From: Parvularcula dongshanensis
GTDB lineage: Bacteria > Pseudomonadota > Alphaproteobacteria > Caulobacterales > Parvularculaceae
Length of the DNA stretch: 64,000 bases
Assembly: GCF_014199615.1 (NCBI RefSeq)
Contig: NZ_JACHOB010000001.1
Span: 620,001-684,000, forward strand
Direction: 5' to 3'
How positions within the stretch are numbered: the stretch's first letter is position 1; every line of letters starts with the position of its first letter. The position numbers and the translations under genes are program-made. Shown here in pieces: positions 17,753-27,446 of the stretch. The notes below the pieces were generated by a model. The model searched no databases and was not told the origin of the DNA. It saw only the letters and a program-made list of their open reading frames with translations.

Positions 17753-20700
17753 TCCGCAGGCGACCCTTCCGCCTCGGCGAGCTCGCGTGCGAGGAGGACG
17801 CCGCCCTCGCGCGGTGGGGCGCTGAGCCTCGCGACGCCGAGGTAGATGACCGGGGTCAGGAACAGGGTGAAGATGCCGGCGATTCCGAGGCCGCCGAAGA
17901 CGACCCAGCCGATCGAAGCGCGCGACTCGGCGCCTGCGCCCGTCGCGACGATGAGGGGGACCGCGCCGAGCACGGTCGAGATCAGCGTCATCACGATGGG
18001 CCGCAGGCGGATCGACGCGGCCTCGGCGACGGCCTCGCGCACGCTGCGCCCCTGGCTTCGAAGCTGATCGGCGAACTCGACCACGAGGATGCCGTTCTTC
18101 GCCATCAGCCCAATCAGCATGACGAGGCCGATCTGCGAGAAGATGTTCAGCGAGGTGCCCGTGACGAAGAGGGAGAAGACGGCGGCGGCGAGGCCGAAGG
18201 GCACGGTGAGGAGGACGACGAGGGCGGAGGTGAGGCTTTCGAACTGAGCGATCAGCACGAGGAGCACGATGACGAAGGCGAAGCCGTAGGTGATGAGGAG
18301 GTCGTGGTTCGCCTCGGCGAGGCTCGCGGCGGAGCCCTGCATCAGCATGCTGATGCCGTCGGGCAGGACCTCGTCGCCGAGGCGCTCCATCTCGCTGACG
18401 GCCTCTTCGAGGGGAACGTCGGGGGCAATGTCGGCTTCGAGCTCGATGGCGCGGCGCTGCTCCGTCCGGTCGAGCTGCGCGGCGACGCCTTCCTCGACGA
18501 GGCTCGTCATGGCGGAGAGCGGTACGAGGCCTTCGTTCTCGGTACGGACGTAGAGGTTTCGGAGGTCGGACGGGTCCGTCACCGCGCCGGTCTCGGCCCT
18601 CAGGAAGACGGGGATCGACTGGTCGCCGACGTTGAGGTCCACGACGTCCTCGCCGCCGACCATGGCACGCAGGGTGGCAGACAGCTCGTCGAGCGAGACG
18701 CCGAGGTCGGCGGCACGCTGGCGGTCGATACGGATCGAGAGCTGCGGCTGGGTGGGCTGGTAGGAGAGCTCGGCGTTCGACAAGATCTCGGACCGCGTGT
18801 CGATCGCGTCGGCAAGCGCACGGGCCGCCTCGTAGATCTCGGTATAGTCCGAACCCGTCAGCGCGACCTCCATCCCGCCGCGCCCGCCGCCGACGTCGAG
18901 GCTGCTGCGGCCGAAGACGCTGACGCGGGCGCCGGGGATCGCGTTCATCGGCTCGCGCAGCTTCTCGATCAGCGCCTGCTGCGTGACGTCCCTGTCCTCC
19001 CAGGGCGCGAGGGGCGCGGTGATAGAGGTCCGGTTGGGGTCCCAGCGGCCGACGATGGTGAAGAGGGAGGTGATGGTCCCGTCCTCGACGTAAGGGCGCA
19101 GGATGGCTTCGATCTGGTCCGTCTGCCGGTCCATGTAGTCGAGGCCGACGCCGTCTGGACCGGTCGCGAAGACGAAGACCGTGCCCCGGTCCTCCTCCGG
19201 CACGAGCTCCTGCTGGAGGCTGCCGTAGAGAAGGGCGGCGAGGACCGCGGCGGCGACGAAGCCGCCGACCGTCATCCAGGCGTGACGCAGGCAGACGCCG
19301 AGGACCCGGTCGTAGCCCGCCTGGGCTCTCGCCCCGAACCGTCCGAGCCAGGACGGGATCGCGCCGCTCGACACGTCGAGGCGCGAGGCGAGGGCGGGGA
19401 CGAGCGTCAGCGCCACGAAGGAGGAGATGATGACGGCGAAGGCGAGGACGAAGCCGAACTCGCGGAAGAGGCGCCCCGCCTCGGAGGGAAGGAAGGAGAT
19501 CGGCACGAAGACCGAGACGAGGACGGCCGTCGTCGCGACGACCGCGAAGAAGACCTCCTTGGTGCCGAGGACGGCGGCGGCGCGGGCGCCGAGGCCCTCC
19601 TGCCTGCGCCGCTGGACGTTCTCGAGCACGACGATGGCGTCGTCGACGATGAGGCCCGTCGCGAGGACGAGGGCGAGCAGGGTGAGGAGGTTCACGGAGA
19701 ACCCGAGGAGGTAGATGCCCGCCAGCGTGCCGACGAGGGCGACCGGGATCGCGGTCGAGGGGATGAGGGTCGCCCGCCAGGAGAAGAAGAAGAGGAAGAT
19801 GGTGGCGACCACCACCACGACGGTGATGCCGAGGCTGGTCACGACCTCCCGGACCGAGTCGCGGATGAAGATCGAGTCGTCCTGCGTGATGGTGATGTCG
19901 AGGTCGTCGAAGCGGGCGTTGAGCCGCTCGACGACCGCCTTGACCGAGTCCGCGATCTCGATCGTGTTGCTGCTCGCCTGCCGGACGACGCCGAGGCCGA
20001 TGACGGGCTGACCGTCGAGGCGGACGAAGTCGGTGGCGTCGGCCGGGGAGAAGTAGGCTTCGGCGACGTCCCCGACGCGGGTCGTGCCGCGCACGACCAC
20101 CGCCTTGATCAGCTCCGGCGTCGCGGCCGTCGCCTCCGCGCGGACCAGGAGCTGCTGGTCCGAGGACAAGAAGCTGCCGACGGGCACGTCGTAGGGCGCT
20201 TGGCGCAGCGCCTCGGAGACGTCCGACACGGTGAGCCCGAAGCGGCTCAGGCGGAGCGGGTCGAGAACCACGCGAAGCTGCCGTTCCCTCGCGCCGAACT
20301 GCCCGACGCTGGCGACGCCGGGGGTCGCCAGGATCTCGGGGACGATGTCGTTGTCGATGATCCGGGTCAGGTCTTCTTCGCCGTAGACGCGCGAGGTGAC
20401 GGCGAGCTGGATGATCGGATCCGCGTCGTCGTCGGCCTTACTGATCGTCAGCTGTTCGACGCGGTCGGGAAGCTGGCGCGCAACGCGGGAGACGGCTTCG
20501 CGCACGTCGTTGGCGGCGGTGTCGAGATCGGTGCCCGGCGAGAACTCGACCCGCACCCGGCCGGAGTTCTCTTCGGACGCGGAGCTGATCTCCCGCACGC
20601 CCTGAACGCGGGCGGCGGCGCCCTCGAGGATGCTCGTCACCTCGGCGTCGATCGTCTCGGGCGCGGCGCCCGGATAGGTCGCGCGGACGCCGACGATCGG

Positions 20701-20853
20701 ACGGTCGACGTCGGGCAGCTCTCGCACCTCGACGCCGAAGAGCGCGGCCAGGCCGCCGATCACGATGAGAAGGTTGAGGACGGCGATCAGCCAGGGCCGC
20801 TTGACGGCGGCGGCCGGAAGGCCGCCCCCCGCCCCGTCCCCGGTCAGCTTCAC
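17749..20853 (-). CDS. RND family efflux transporter permease
   Basis: This 1034-residue inner-membrane pump starts with GTG at 20853, inside the GTGA that ends the fusion-protein gene, although the frame remains open much further upstream. It has the RND plan: helix 1 (PWLIAVLNLLIVIGG), a large porter loop, helices 2-6 with the proton-relay aspartates in GLIVDDAIVV, a second porter loop, and final helices including GLMAKNGILVVEFADQ. The sequence resembles the MexF/MdtB-like multidrug branch rather than the heavy-metal (CzcA) branch, but the substrate cannot be assigned. No TetR or MarR regulator is adjacent. Confidence 0.95.
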   Translation of the reverse strand: MKLTGDGAGGGLPAAAVKRPWLIAVLNLLIVIGGLAALFGVEVRELPDVDRPIVGVRATYPGAAPETIDAEVTSILEGAAARVQGVREISSASEENSGRVRVEFSPGTDLDTAANDVREAVSRVARQLPDRVEQLTISKADDDADPIIQLAVTSRVYGEEDLTRIIDNDIVPEILATPGVASVGQFGARERQLRVVLDPLRLSRFGLTVSDVSEALRQAPYDVPVGSFLSSDQQLLVRAEATAATPELIKAVVVRGTTRVGDVAEAYFSPADATDFVRLDGQPVIGLGVVRQASSNTIEIADSVKAVVERLNARFDDLDITITQDDSIFIRDSVREVVTSLGITVVVVVATIFLFFFSWRATLIPSTAIPVALVGTLAGIYLLGFSVNLLTLLALVLATGLIVDDAIVVLENVQRRRQEGLGARAAAVLGTKEVFFAVVATTAVLVSVFVPISFLPSEAGRLFREFGFVLAFAVIISSFVALTLVPALASRLDVSSGAIPSWLGRFGARAQAGYDRVLGVCLRHAWMTVGGFVAAAVLAALLYGSLQQELVPEEDRGTVFVFATGPDGVGLDYMDRQTDQIEAILRPYVEDGTITSLFTIVGRWDPNRTSITAPLAPWEDRDVTQQALIEKLREPMNAIPGARVSVFGRSSLDVGGGRGGMEVALTGSDYTEIYEAARALADAIDTRSEILSNAELSYQPTQPQLSIRIDRQRAADLGVSLDELSATLRAMVGGEDVVDLNVGDQSIPVFLRAETGAVTDPSDLRNLYVRTENEGLVPLSAMTSLVEEGVAAQLDRTEQRRAIELEADIAPDVPLEEAVSEMERLGDEVLPDGISMLMQGSAASLAEANHDLLITYGFAFVIVLLVLIAQFESLTSALVVLLTVPFGLAAAVFSLFVTGTSLNIFSQIGLVMLIGLMAKNGILVVEFADQLRSQGRSVREAVAEAASIRLRPIVMTLISTVLGAVPLIVATGAGAESRASIGWVVFGGLGIAGIFTLFLTPVIYLGVARLSAPPREGGVLLARELAEAEGSPAE

Positions 20854-21965
20854 AAGCTGCCCGCAGAGGAAGCGCCGCCGGCCGTCCCCTGGTGAATGGT
20901 GTCGGGCGGCGGCGTCTCGGTCCACGGCGCACCCGACGCCTCGACGGGGCTGCCCTGACGGACCTTCTGTACGCCCTCGGCGACGATCAGGGAGCCTTCG
21001 GGCAGGTCGGCATCGACCAGCACGCTTCCGGCGCGGCGCGAAACGATGGCGACCGGCTTGCGGACCGCCCTGCCGTTCTCGACCGCCCAAAGGTAGGCGC
21101 CGTCGCCGCCCCACACGATCGCCGCCTCGGGAATGGAGGGGTAGGAGCGGCCCGGCACCTTGAAGCTGACCGCGAAGCTCATGCCGGGACGAAGCGCGTC
21201 GTCCTCGTTCTCGATGGCGGCGCGGGCGGTGACGCTCCGCGTCGTGCTGTCGATGCGGCTGTCGATGCCGACGATCGACGCCTCGCGCGCGCGGCCGCCC
21301 TCGCTGAAGGCGCGGACCTCGACGGTGTCGCCGGGCTCGAGCCGGCCGAAGACCTCCTCTGGGACGGGAAAGTCGACGTAGAGGGTGCTTCGGTCGTCGA
21401 TCTGCGCGATGTCGGTCTCCGGCGTGATCCTCGCGCCGGGATCGACCTCTGCGAGGCCGACATGGCCGTCGAAGGGCGCGCGGACGGTGCGGCGGTAGAG
21501 GGCGAGTTCGGCCTGCTCCAGGCGCAGCCCGGCGGCCTCGAGCGCGGTCTGCGCCTCGTCGATCGAGCTGCCGGAGACGGCGCCCGTCCCTTCGATCCGC
21601 CGGTAGCGTTCGAGGAGCTGCTTCGCCTCGGCGTTGGCGACGCGGGCGAGCTTGGCCTCGAGGACTTCTTCCTCGTCGTTGAGCTTGAGGAGAGGTTGCT
21701 TCGCCTTCACCTCGTCGCCGGTTTCGAACAGGACCTCGTCGACCTCGCCGCCGACTTCTGCGCGGACCATGGCGGTCGCGCGGGCGCGGGCGGTGCCGAC
21801 GGCCTCGACGCGTCGTTCGTCCTCGGCGTGCCGGACCCGCTCGGCGAGGACCTGGACGGTCGCCTCCGCCCGACCGGCGTCGGGGCCGCCCTCGGGGGGG
21901 GCGGCCTGCTCTCCGCCGCAAGCCGCGAGCAGGAGCAGGACGAAGGGAAGAGCGCGAGAAGGCAT
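20850..21965 (-). CDS. RND efflux periplasmic adaptor lipoprotein
   Basis: The 371-residue membrane-fusion protein links the permease to the outer-membrane channel. A lipobox LLLAAC places the lipidated cysteine at residue 16. The lipoyl halves are visible around GEVDEVLFETGDEVKAKQPL and RRTVRAPFDGHVGLAEVDPG, with a short alpha hairpin between them and beta-barrel and membrane-proximal domains after. It is the first gene of the pump operon. The 64-base space to sdhB contains an inverted repeat at 21978-22001 that could be an operator or the end of the sdh transcript. Confidence 0.93.
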   Translation of the reverse strand: MPSRALPFVLLLLAACGGEQAAPPEGGPDAGRAEATVQVLAERVRHAEDERRVEAVGTARARATAMVRAEVGGEVDEVLFETGDEVKAKQPLLKLNDEEEVLEAKLARVANAEAKQLLERYRRIEGTGAVSGSSIDEAQTALEAAGLRLEQAELALYRRTVRAPFDGHVGLAEVDPGARITPETDIAQIDDRSTLYVDFPVPEEVFGRLEPGDTVEVRAFSEGGRAREASIVGIDSRIDSTTRSVTARAAIENEDDALRPGMSFAVSFKVPGRSYPSIPEAAIVWGGDGAYLWAVENGRAVRKPVAIVSRRAGSVLVDADLPEGSLIVAEGVQKVRQGSPVEASGAPWTETPPPDTIHQGTAGGASSAGSL

Positions 21966-21977
21966 CGAAAGGTCAGA

Positions 21978-22001
21978 TAGCCCTGAGAGGGTTAAGGGCT
22001 A
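21978..22001. repeat. Inverted repeat between sdhB and the efflux operon
   Basis: TAGCCCT and AGGGCTA form a perfect seven-base inverted repeat separated by ten bases. It lies 12 bases upstream of the efflux adaptor start and 28 bases past the sdhB stop. It may be a weak terminator for sdh or an operator for the pump. There is no T-run after it on the minus strand, so the operator reading is slightly favoured. Confidence 0.35.
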
Positions 22002-22029
22002 CCGTTACCGAGGGGTCGCGCCCGATCAC

Positions 22030-22821
22030 TCATCTGCGATCGACCAGCATGCGCTTGATCTCGGCGATGGCGTCCGCCGGGTTCAGCCCCTTCGGGCAGA
22101 CCTGCACGCAGTTCATGATGGTGTGGCAGCGGTAGAGCTTGAAGGTGTCGTCGAGCGCGGCGAGCCGCTTCTCGGTCTCGTCGTCGCGGCTGTCCTTGAT
22201 CCAGCGATGCGCCTGAAGGAGGGCTGCGGGGCCGAGGTACTCGCGGTCGCCGCCCTTGTCGCCGTTCCACCAATAGGACGGGCAGGCCGTCGAACAGGAG
22301 GCGCAGAGGATGCACTCGTAGAGGCCGTCGAGCTTCTCTCGCTGCTCGGGGCTCTGCAGGTGCTCGCCTTCTGGCTCGGCCGCGCTCTGCAGCCAGGGCT
22401 GGATCGCGGCGTGCTGCTCGTAGAACTTCGACAGGTCGCAGACGAGGTCGCGGATCACCGGCATGTGCGGCAGCGGGTAGATGGTGATCGGCCCGTCGCC
22501 GAGCTCGTCGAGGCCCTTGGTGCAGGCCAGCGTGTTCGCGCCGTTGATGTTGAAGGCGCAGGAGCCGCAGACGCCCTCCCGGCAGGAGCGGCGGAAGGAC
22601 AAGGTCGGGTCGAGCTCCGACTTGATCTTGATGAGGACGTCCAGGACCATCGAGACCCCGGTCATGTCCACCTCATAGGTGTCCATGCGCGGGTTCTCGT
22701 CCGTCGAGGGGTCGTAGCGGTAGACCTTGACCGTGCGCAGCTTCGCGTCCGGCTTCTCGGAGCGGAAGGTCCGGCCCTGGCCGTTGACCTTGGAGTTGCG
22801 CGGTAGGGTAAGCTCGACCAT
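22030..22821 (-). CDS. sdhB: Succinate dehydrogenase iron-sulfur subunit
   Basis: SdhB passes electrons from the flavoprotein to ubiquinone through three clusters. The 263-residue protein shows the [2Fe-2S] motif [20 protein letters not shown] with a further cysteine after it, the [4Fe-4S] motif [15 protein letters not shown], and the [3Fe-4S] motif [17 protein letters not shown]. It is the last gene of the sdh cluster. Unusually, it is separated from sdhA by two genes for secreted proteins with sorting-type C-termini and about 1.3 kb of DNA. A separate promoter for sdhB is therefore possible. Confidence 0.97.
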   Translation of the reverse strand: MVELTLPRNSKVNGQGRTFRSEKPDAKLRTVKVYRYDPSTDENPRMDTYEVDMTGVSMVLDVLIKIKSELDPTLSFRRSCREGVCGSCAFNINGANTLACTKGLDELGDGPITIYPLPHMPVIRDLVCDLSKFYEQHAAIQPWLQSAAEPEGEHLQSPEQREKLDGLYECILCASCSTACPSYWWNGDKGGDREYLGPAALLQAHRWIKDSRDDETEKRLAALDDTFKLYRCHTIMNCVQVCPKGLNPADAIAEIKRMLVDRR

Positions 22822-22911
22822 GGGCGTTCCGGGGCTGACTGCTAGGCTGTTCGAAGCCTTAGCTAACGGGCCTCGCGCGCGGGCGCAAAGCGCGAATCAG
22901 CGCGGGCCCGC

Positions 22912-23511
22912 TCAGCTGCCCTTCGCGTAGAGGCGCCTCAGGAGGGCGGGCAGCACGACCGCGAAGAGGAAGCCTGCCGGCGGCAGCGGCACGGGGCTCG
23001 CCTCGACGGCGCCGATCTTCGCCCCCGTCCGGCCCGGCTTTGCGAACCTTGCCTGGTCGTGCGCGTTCACGGGGGCGCCGAGGACGGTCGGCCCGCTGCC
23101 GATCTGCTCCGCGGCGTCGGCGGCCAGCTCGAAGGCCGGCGTTGCCGTCTCGTCCTCGTCGGCGGCGGGCCGCATCGATTTGAACGAACGCAGGAAGGGG
23201 CCGCCATGCCCGCCAGCGAACCGCCAGTACCGGCCTTCGAAGTCGATCTCGGCCTCGGCGGCGTAGAGCCGGCGGTCCGGCGCGACGAGCTCGATCTCTT
23301 CGAGGGCGCCGAGCATCCGGCCCTCGTCGGAGACGCCGGTGGTTTCGCAGAAGCAAAGGGCGTCGAGTTCGGCCTGCGCGATCTCGACGGTGAGACCGCC
23401 CAACCCGCTCAGCACGTCTCGCGTCAGCCGCTCTGCCGCGAGCGTCGCCGCGCCGGCGCCGGAGGGAGACAGGGTCCAGGCCGCTGCGAGGAGTCCGACG
23501 CGCCGTCTCAT
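22912..23511 (-). CDS. Secreted protein with VPLPA-type C-terminal sorting signal
   Basis: This 199-residue protein has a signal peptide (MRRRVGLLAAAWTLSPSGAG, cleavage near AGA/ATL). It ends in a tripartite sorting signal: VPLPP at about 174-178, a hydrophobic stretch (AGFLFAVVLPALL), and a basic tail RRLYAKGS. This matches the VPLPA-CTERM pattern described in alphaproteobacteria and processed by exosortase-type enzymes. The body has a CFC motif (LCFCETTG) near residue 52 and otherwise no recognised domain. Its ATG overlaps the stop of the preceding sorting-signal gene as ATGA. Its location between sdhA and sdhB is unusual. No exosortase gene is in the window. Confidence 0.72.
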   Translation of the reverse strand: MRRRVGLLAAAWTLSPSGAGAATLAAERLTRDVLSGLGGLTVEIAQAELDALCFCETTGVSDEGRMLGALEEIELVAPDRRLYAAEAEIDFEGRYWRFAGGHGGPFLRSFKSMRPAADEDETATPAFELAADAAEQIGSGPTVLGAPVNAHDQARFAKPGRTGAKIGAVEASPVPLPPAGFLFAVVLPALLRRLYAKGS

Positions 23512-24029
23512 GCCTGGCGTGCCCTGACGAAGGCGAGAAGCCCGGAGAGGAGGAGGACCGATGAGCTCGGCAGCGGAATGGACGCCGAGGCGGGGGCCGG
23601 GTCGGAGGCCCCGGCGCTCGTCGTCACGCTGACGCTGGTCACGCCGGAAAGGGCCAGGAGGGCCGACGCCGCGTCGGTCGGCGCGACGTTCGGCCTCGCC
23701 AGGAGCGAGAGCGTGAGGCCCGAGACGCCGCCATAGCTTCCGGGGACGGAGAAGGCGTAGCTCGTCGCCGTCGCGGCTGCGTTCGCCGTCAGCGCGGCGC
23801 CCGAGAAGGCATAGCGCGTCCCGTCGACGGCCAGGGAACCGGCCAGGTTCAAGAACAGGTAGAGCCCCGTGCCCGCGTCGAGCGCGGCGTCCGGATCCGC
23901 CGTGAAGTCGACGGCGGCGACGCCGTTCGGCGCCGTGGCGAGGTCGATCGACACCGTCACGGGCGCCGCGGAGGCGGGCACCGTGACCAGGCAGGCGAGG
24001 GCGGCGAGGGGGGCAAGGAGACGGTTCAT
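23508..24029 (-). CDS. Secreted VPLPA/PEP-CTERM-like protein
   Basis: The 173-residue protein has a clear signal peptide (MNRLLAPLAALACLVTVPAS, cleavage near ASA/APV). The mature part is low in charge and rich in Ala, Ser, Thr and Gly, like other PEP-CTERM-class surface proteins. The C-terminus from about residue 151 is IPLPSSS, then a hydrophobic stretch, then RARQA, which reads as a short sorting signal. It probably shares a transcript and translational coupling with the next gene. The 91 bases upstream hold a perfect 12-base palindrome (24063-24074), so the pair may have its own regulated promoter within the sdh cluster. Confidence 0.68.
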   Translation of the reverse strand: MNRLLAPLAALACLVTVPASAAPVTVSIDLATAPNGVAAVDFTADPDAALDAGTGLYLFLNLAGSLAVDGTRYAFSGAALTANAAATATSYAFSVPGSYGGVSGLTLSLLARPNVAPTDAASALLALSGVTSVSVTTSAGASDPAPASASIPLPSSSVLLLSGLLAFVRARQA

Positions 24030-24062
24030 GCCGCCACCTCTACGCCGCAGTTCTCTTCAAAC

Positions 24063-24074
24063 GGTTTGCAAACC
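24063..24074. promoter_or_regulatory. Perfect 12-base palindrome upstream of the sorting-signal gene pair
   Basis: GGTTTGCAAACC is fully self-complementary. It partly overlaps another short inverted repeat, CAAAC-G-GTTTG, just before it on the plus strand. The site is 33 bases upstream of the ATG at 24029 and 46 bases beyond the end of sdhA. Position and symmetry suggest an operator for a dimeric regulator. No regulator gene is adjacent. Confidence 0.4.
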
Positions 24075-24120
24075 CCGGCGGCTTTATTGCCGAAGCGTTA
24101 AGCCCGCTCTCACTTTAGCG

Positions 24121-25920
24121 TCAGTAGACCCGCTTCTTCGGCTCTATGTAGCTGATGTCGTTCGACATCGTCCACGTATGCACAGGCCGGTAGTCGATGT
24201 GAGTGTCGCTTTCCTCGTACCAGCAGACGGTGTGCTTCATCCACTCGTCGTCGTTGCGGTCGGGGAAGTCCTCGCGGGCGTGGGCGCCGCGGCTCTCCTT
24301 GCGGTTCGCCGCCGAGTCCATCGTGACCATGGCCTGGCAGATGAGGTTGTCGAACTCGAGCGTCTCGACGAGGTCGGTGTTCCAGACCATCGTCCGGTCG
24401 GTGACCGCGATGTCCGGCAGGCCGCGCTCGACCTTGCGGATCTCGGTCTGGCCCTCTTCGAGCGTCTCGCCGGTACGGAAGACCGCGGCGTTGTTCTGCA
24501 TCACCTTCTGCATGGCGAGGCGCAGCTCGGCGGTCGGCGTGCCGCCCTTGGCGTGCCTGAAGCGGTCGAGGCGGGCGAGCGCCTTGTCCCCGGCGCCGTT
24601 CGCGAACTCGGGGATCGGCTCGTTCGGATCGATGATCTCGGCACAGCGCAGGCCGGCCGCGCGGCCGAAGACGACGAGGTCGATGAGCGAGTTCGAGCCC
24701 AGGCGGTTCGCGCCGTGCACGGAGACGCAGCCCGCCTCGCCGATCGCCATCAGGCCGGGCACGACCTTGTCGTTGTCATCGCCGTCCTTGGTGACGACCT
24801 CGCCGTGATAGTTCGTGGGGATGCCGCCCATGTTGTAGTGGACGGTCGGCAGGACCGGGATCGGCCCCTTGGTGACGTCGACGCCGGAGAAGATGCGCGC
24901 CGTCTCGGAGATGCCGGGCAGCCGCTCGGCGAGCGTGTCGGCCGGGATGTGGTTGAGGTTGAGGTGGATGTGGTCCTTCTGCTCGCCCACGCCGCGCCCC
25001 TCGCGGATCTCCATCGTCATCGCGCGGGAAACGACGTCGCGGGAAGCGAGGTCCTTCGCGGAGGGCGCGTAGCGCTCCATGAAGCGCTCGCCCTCGCCGT
25101 TCGTCAGGTAGCCGCCCTCGCCGCGCGCGCCCTCGGTGATGAGGCAGCCCGCGCCGTAGATGCCGGTCGGGTGGAACTGCACGAACTCCATGTCCTGGAG
25201 CGGAAGGCCTGCGCGCAGGACCATGGCGTTGCCGTCGCCCGTGCAGGTGTGCGCCGAGGTGCAGGAGAAGTAGGCGCGGCCGTACCCGCCGGTCGCCAGG
25301 ATCACCATCTTGGCGCGGAAGCGGTGGATCGTGCCGTCCTCGAGGTTCCAGGCCACGACGCCCCGGCAGGCCCCGTCCTCCATGATGAGGTCGAGGGCGA
25401 AGTACTCAATGAAGAACTGCGCCTCGCGCCGGACGGCCTGACCGTAGAGGGTGTGCAGGATCGCGTGGCCCGTTCGGTCGGCGGCGGCGCAGGTGCGCTG
25501 CACCGGCCCCTCGCCGAAGTTCTTCGTCATGCCGCCGAAGGCGCGCTGGTAGATCTTGCCTTCCTCGGTGCGAGAGAACGGCACGCCCCAGTGCTCGAGC
25601 TCGTAGACCGCGGCGGGGGCGTGCTTGCAGAGGTACTCGATCGAATCCTGGTCGCCGAGCCAGTCCGACCCCTTCACGGTGTCGTACATGTGCCAGCGCC
25701 AGTCGTCCTCGCCCATGTTCCCGAGGCTCGCCGAGATGCCGCCTTGCGCTGCGACCGTGTGGCTGCGGGTCGGGAAGACCTTGGTGACGCAGGCCGTCTT
25801 GAGGCCCGCTTGCGCCGCGCCGAGCGTCGCGCGCAGCCCCGAGCCGCCCGCGCCGACGACCACCACGTCGTAGGCATGGTCGACGATGTCGTAGGACGAG
25901 GAGGGCAGGGTGGCGCTCAT
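24121..25920 (-). CDS. sdhA: Succinate dehydrogenase flavoprotein subunit
   Basis: SdhA oxidises succinate to fumarate with covalently bound FAD. The 599-residue protein has the dinucleotide-binding start [20 protein letters not shown], the flavinylation histidine in [10 protein letters not shown], and the substrate-site segments [11 protein letters not shown] and [15 protein letters not shown]. The C-terminus GYGRAY...KKRVY is intact. It is 10 bases after sdhD and is the third gene from the sdhC promoter. The two genes that follow are not sdh genes. Confidence 0.98.
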   Translation of the reverse strand: MSATLPSSSYDIVDHAYDVVVVGAGGSGLRATLGAAQAGLKTACVTKVFPTRSHTVAAQGGISASLGNMGEDDWRWHMYDTVKGSDWLGDQDSIEYLCKHAPAAVYELEHWGVPFSRTEEGKIYQRAFGGMTKNFGEGPVQRTCAAADRTGHAILHTLYGQAVRREAQFFIEYFALDLIMEDGACRGVVAWNLEDGTIHRFRAKMVILATGGYGRAYFSCTSAHTCTGDGNAMVLRAGLPLQDMEFVQFHPTGIYGAGCLITEGARGEGGYLTNGEGERFMERYAPSAKDLASRDVVSRAMTMEIREGRGVGEQKDHIHLNLNHIPADTLAERLPGISETARIFSGVDVTKGPIPVLPTVHYNMGGIPTNYHGEVVTKDGDDNDKVVPGLMAIGEAGCVSVHGANRLGSNSLIDLVVFGRAAGLRCAEIIDPNEPIPEFANGAGDKALARLDRFRHAKGGTPTAELRLAMQKVMQNNAAVFRTGETLEEGQTEIRKVERGLPDIAVTDRTMVWNTDLVETLEFDNLICQAMVTMDSAANRKESRGAHAREDFPDRNDDEWMKHTVCWYEESDTHIDYRPVHTWTMSNDISYIEPKKRVY

Positions 25921-25930
25921 GACGGAAACC

Positions 25931-26269
25931 TTAAGCGATCAGGGTGATGGCGATGACGGAGAACAGCGAGACGACCGCGATGACGGCGGCGTAGGCGACG
26001 ATCAGCCCCTGGGTCAGCTTCAGCCGCCCGCCCTCGTGGACGTAGTCGTCCGCGACCTCGCCGAGGCCGAGGCGGAAGTGGTAGCTGATCGACAGAATCA
26101 AGACGATCAGAAGGACGGCGGTGACGGGGCTCGCGACCCAGTCCATGAACTCCGCATGGGTGTCGCGGGCGTGGGCGACGGTGCTGATCGCGAGCCAAAT
26201 GACGAGCGGCACCTGTATCATCGCCGTCAGGCGCTGCATGACGAAGTGCGAGGTGGCCTTGGATGCCAT
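25931..26269 (-). CDS. sdhD: Succinate dehydrogenase membrane anchor subunit
   Basis: The 112-residue protein has three membrane helices (about 18-33, 48-63 and 88-110). The family-typical heme histidine and aspartate region is [20 protein letters not shown]. SdhD and SdhC hold the SdhAB dimer at the membrane and form the quinone site. The start ATG overlaps the sdhC stop as TGATG, which fixes it at 26269. The longer frame open to 26761 is the shadow of sdhC. Confidence 0.93.
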   Translation of the reverse strand: MASKATSHFVMQRLTAMIQVPLVIWLAISTVAHARDTHAEFMDWVASPVTAVLLIVLILSISYHFRLGLGEVADDYVHEGGRLKLTQGLIVAYAAVIAVVSLFSVIAITLIA

Positions 26270-26721
26270 CAGTTCCCTCCCATCGCGAAGGCCGCGATCC
26301 AGATCAGCGCGGTGAAGAGGACCGAGAGGCCGTAGACGGTGTAGGCGGAGACGCCGCGTTGCGCCTTGCCCAGCATGTGACCCGAATCCCAGATCAGGTG
26401 CCGGACGCCGTTCGTCATGTGATACATCACCGACCAGGTGAAGAGGATGAGGACGAGAAGGCCGAGCGGCGAGCCGAGCACGCCGGAGACGGCCTCGTAG
26501 GCGCCCTCGCCGATCGCGCCGCTCGCGAACCAGGCGGCGAGCAGCGTCGCGCCGGCCGCGTTGGCGATGCCGGTCGCGCGGTGCAGGATCGAGGTCAGGT
26601 TGACCGGCGTCCAGCGCCAGATGGACAGGTGCGGCGACAGGGGCGCCGTGCGGGGCGCGCCCTCCATCCTGATCGTCGAGGCCGCGACTTGCGGCCGTCT
26701 GTCTGTGACGGTTTCTGACAT
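26269..26721 (-). CDS. sdhC: Succinate dehydrogenase cytochrome b556 subunit
   Basis: The 150-residue protein begins MSETVTDRRP and shows the SdhC signature RPLSPHLSIW-type segment (here APLSPHLSIWRWTPV, near 26-40). It also has RATGIANAAGA, and the heme-ligand region MYHMTNGVRHLIWDSG in the third quarter. Three membrane helices are visible. It is the first gene of the sdh cluster, and its promoter must lie in the 117 bases shared with the divergent nfu gene. The frame stays open upstream, but the start at 26721 is fixed by homology. Confidence 0.95.
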   Translation of the reverse strand: MSETVTDRRPQVAASTIRMEGAPRTAPLSPHLSIWRWTPVNLTSILHRATGIANAAGATLLAAWFASGAIGEGAYEAVSGVLGSPLGLLVLILFTWSVMYHMTNGVRHLIWDSGHMLGKAQRGVSAYTVYGLSVLFTALIWIAAFAMGGN

Positions 26722-26838
26722 GCGGACCTCGAATGTAGGCCGCCGGACAGTAGGCAGGCACCGTGGCAAGTCAACGCGGTGTTCTGTGCGGGCGAACGTT
26801 CTCTTGCGCCGATTGCCCCCCCGCGCCACATCCCGTCC

Positions 26839-27423
26839 ATGTTCATCGAGACCGCGCCCACCCCGAACCCGCAATCGCTGAAGTTCCTGCCCGGCCAGGC
26901 CGTGCTGGGCGGCGACGCGCTCGGCATGGACTTCCCGACGCCCGAGACGGCCAAGGTCTCGCCGCTCGCGACCGCGCTCTACGACGTCGACGGCGTGACC
27001 GGCGTCTACCTTGGCGCTGACTTCGTCACCGTGACGAAGGATGCGAGCGTCGAGTGGCACGACGTCAAGCCGGCCCTTCTCGGCACCATCGCCGACTACC
27101 TCGCCGCCGGCATTCCCGTCGTCGATCCCAGTGCGCTCGCCGCCGACAATCCCGGCGGCGACCTCGACGACTACGAGGGCGAGGACCGCGAGGTCGTCGA
27201 ACAGATCGTCGAGCTTCTCGATACGCGCGTCCGCCCTGCCGTGGCGCAGGACGGCGGCGACATCGTCTTCCACCGCTTCGTGCCCGGCGACGGCATCGTC
27301 TACCTGACCATGCGCGGCTCCTGCGCGGGCTGTCCGTCCTCGACCATGACCCTCAAGGCGGGGATCGAAAACCTTCTCAAGCACTACGTGCCCGAGGTCA
27401 CCTCGGTCGAAGCCGTCGGCTGA
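26839..27423 (+). CDS. NfuA/NifU-type iron-sulfur cluster scaffold
   Basis: The 194-residue protein delivers iron-sulfur clusters to target enzymes. The N-terminal Nfu domain begins MFIETAPTPNPQSLKFLPGQ, the standard alphaproteobacterial and mitochondrial Nfu start. The C-terminal NifU domain carries the cluster-binding pair C162-x2-C165 in RGSCAGCPSS. The start at 26839 is chosen over the upstream ATG at 26779 because the family start is exact. It is divergent from sdhC. Iron-sulfur enzymes nearby (SdhB, aconitase, CysI, MtaB) are plausible recipients. Confidence 0.93.
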   Translation: MFIETAPTPNPQSLKFLPGQAVLGGDALGMDFPTPETAKVSPLATALYDVDGVTGVYLGADFVTVTKDASVEWHDVKPALLGTIADYLAAGIPVVDPSALAADNPGGDLDDYEGEDREVVEQIVELLDTRVRPAVAQDGGDIVFHRFVPGDGIVYLTMRGSCAGCPSSTMTLKAGIENLLKHYVPEVTSVEAVG

Positions 27424-27446
27424 TCTCCCCTTTAAAAGAGAGGCGT

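Noticed and set aside
18304-20895. An 863-residue open frame antisense to the RND permease
   Set aside because: No conserved motifs, acidic/Arg/Gly-rich composition, and the opposite strand holds a complete permease.
17749-21921. A single 1390-residue RND frame
   Set aside because: The first 356 residues are the shadow of the adaptor gene. The true permease starts at GTG 20853 in a GTGA overlap.
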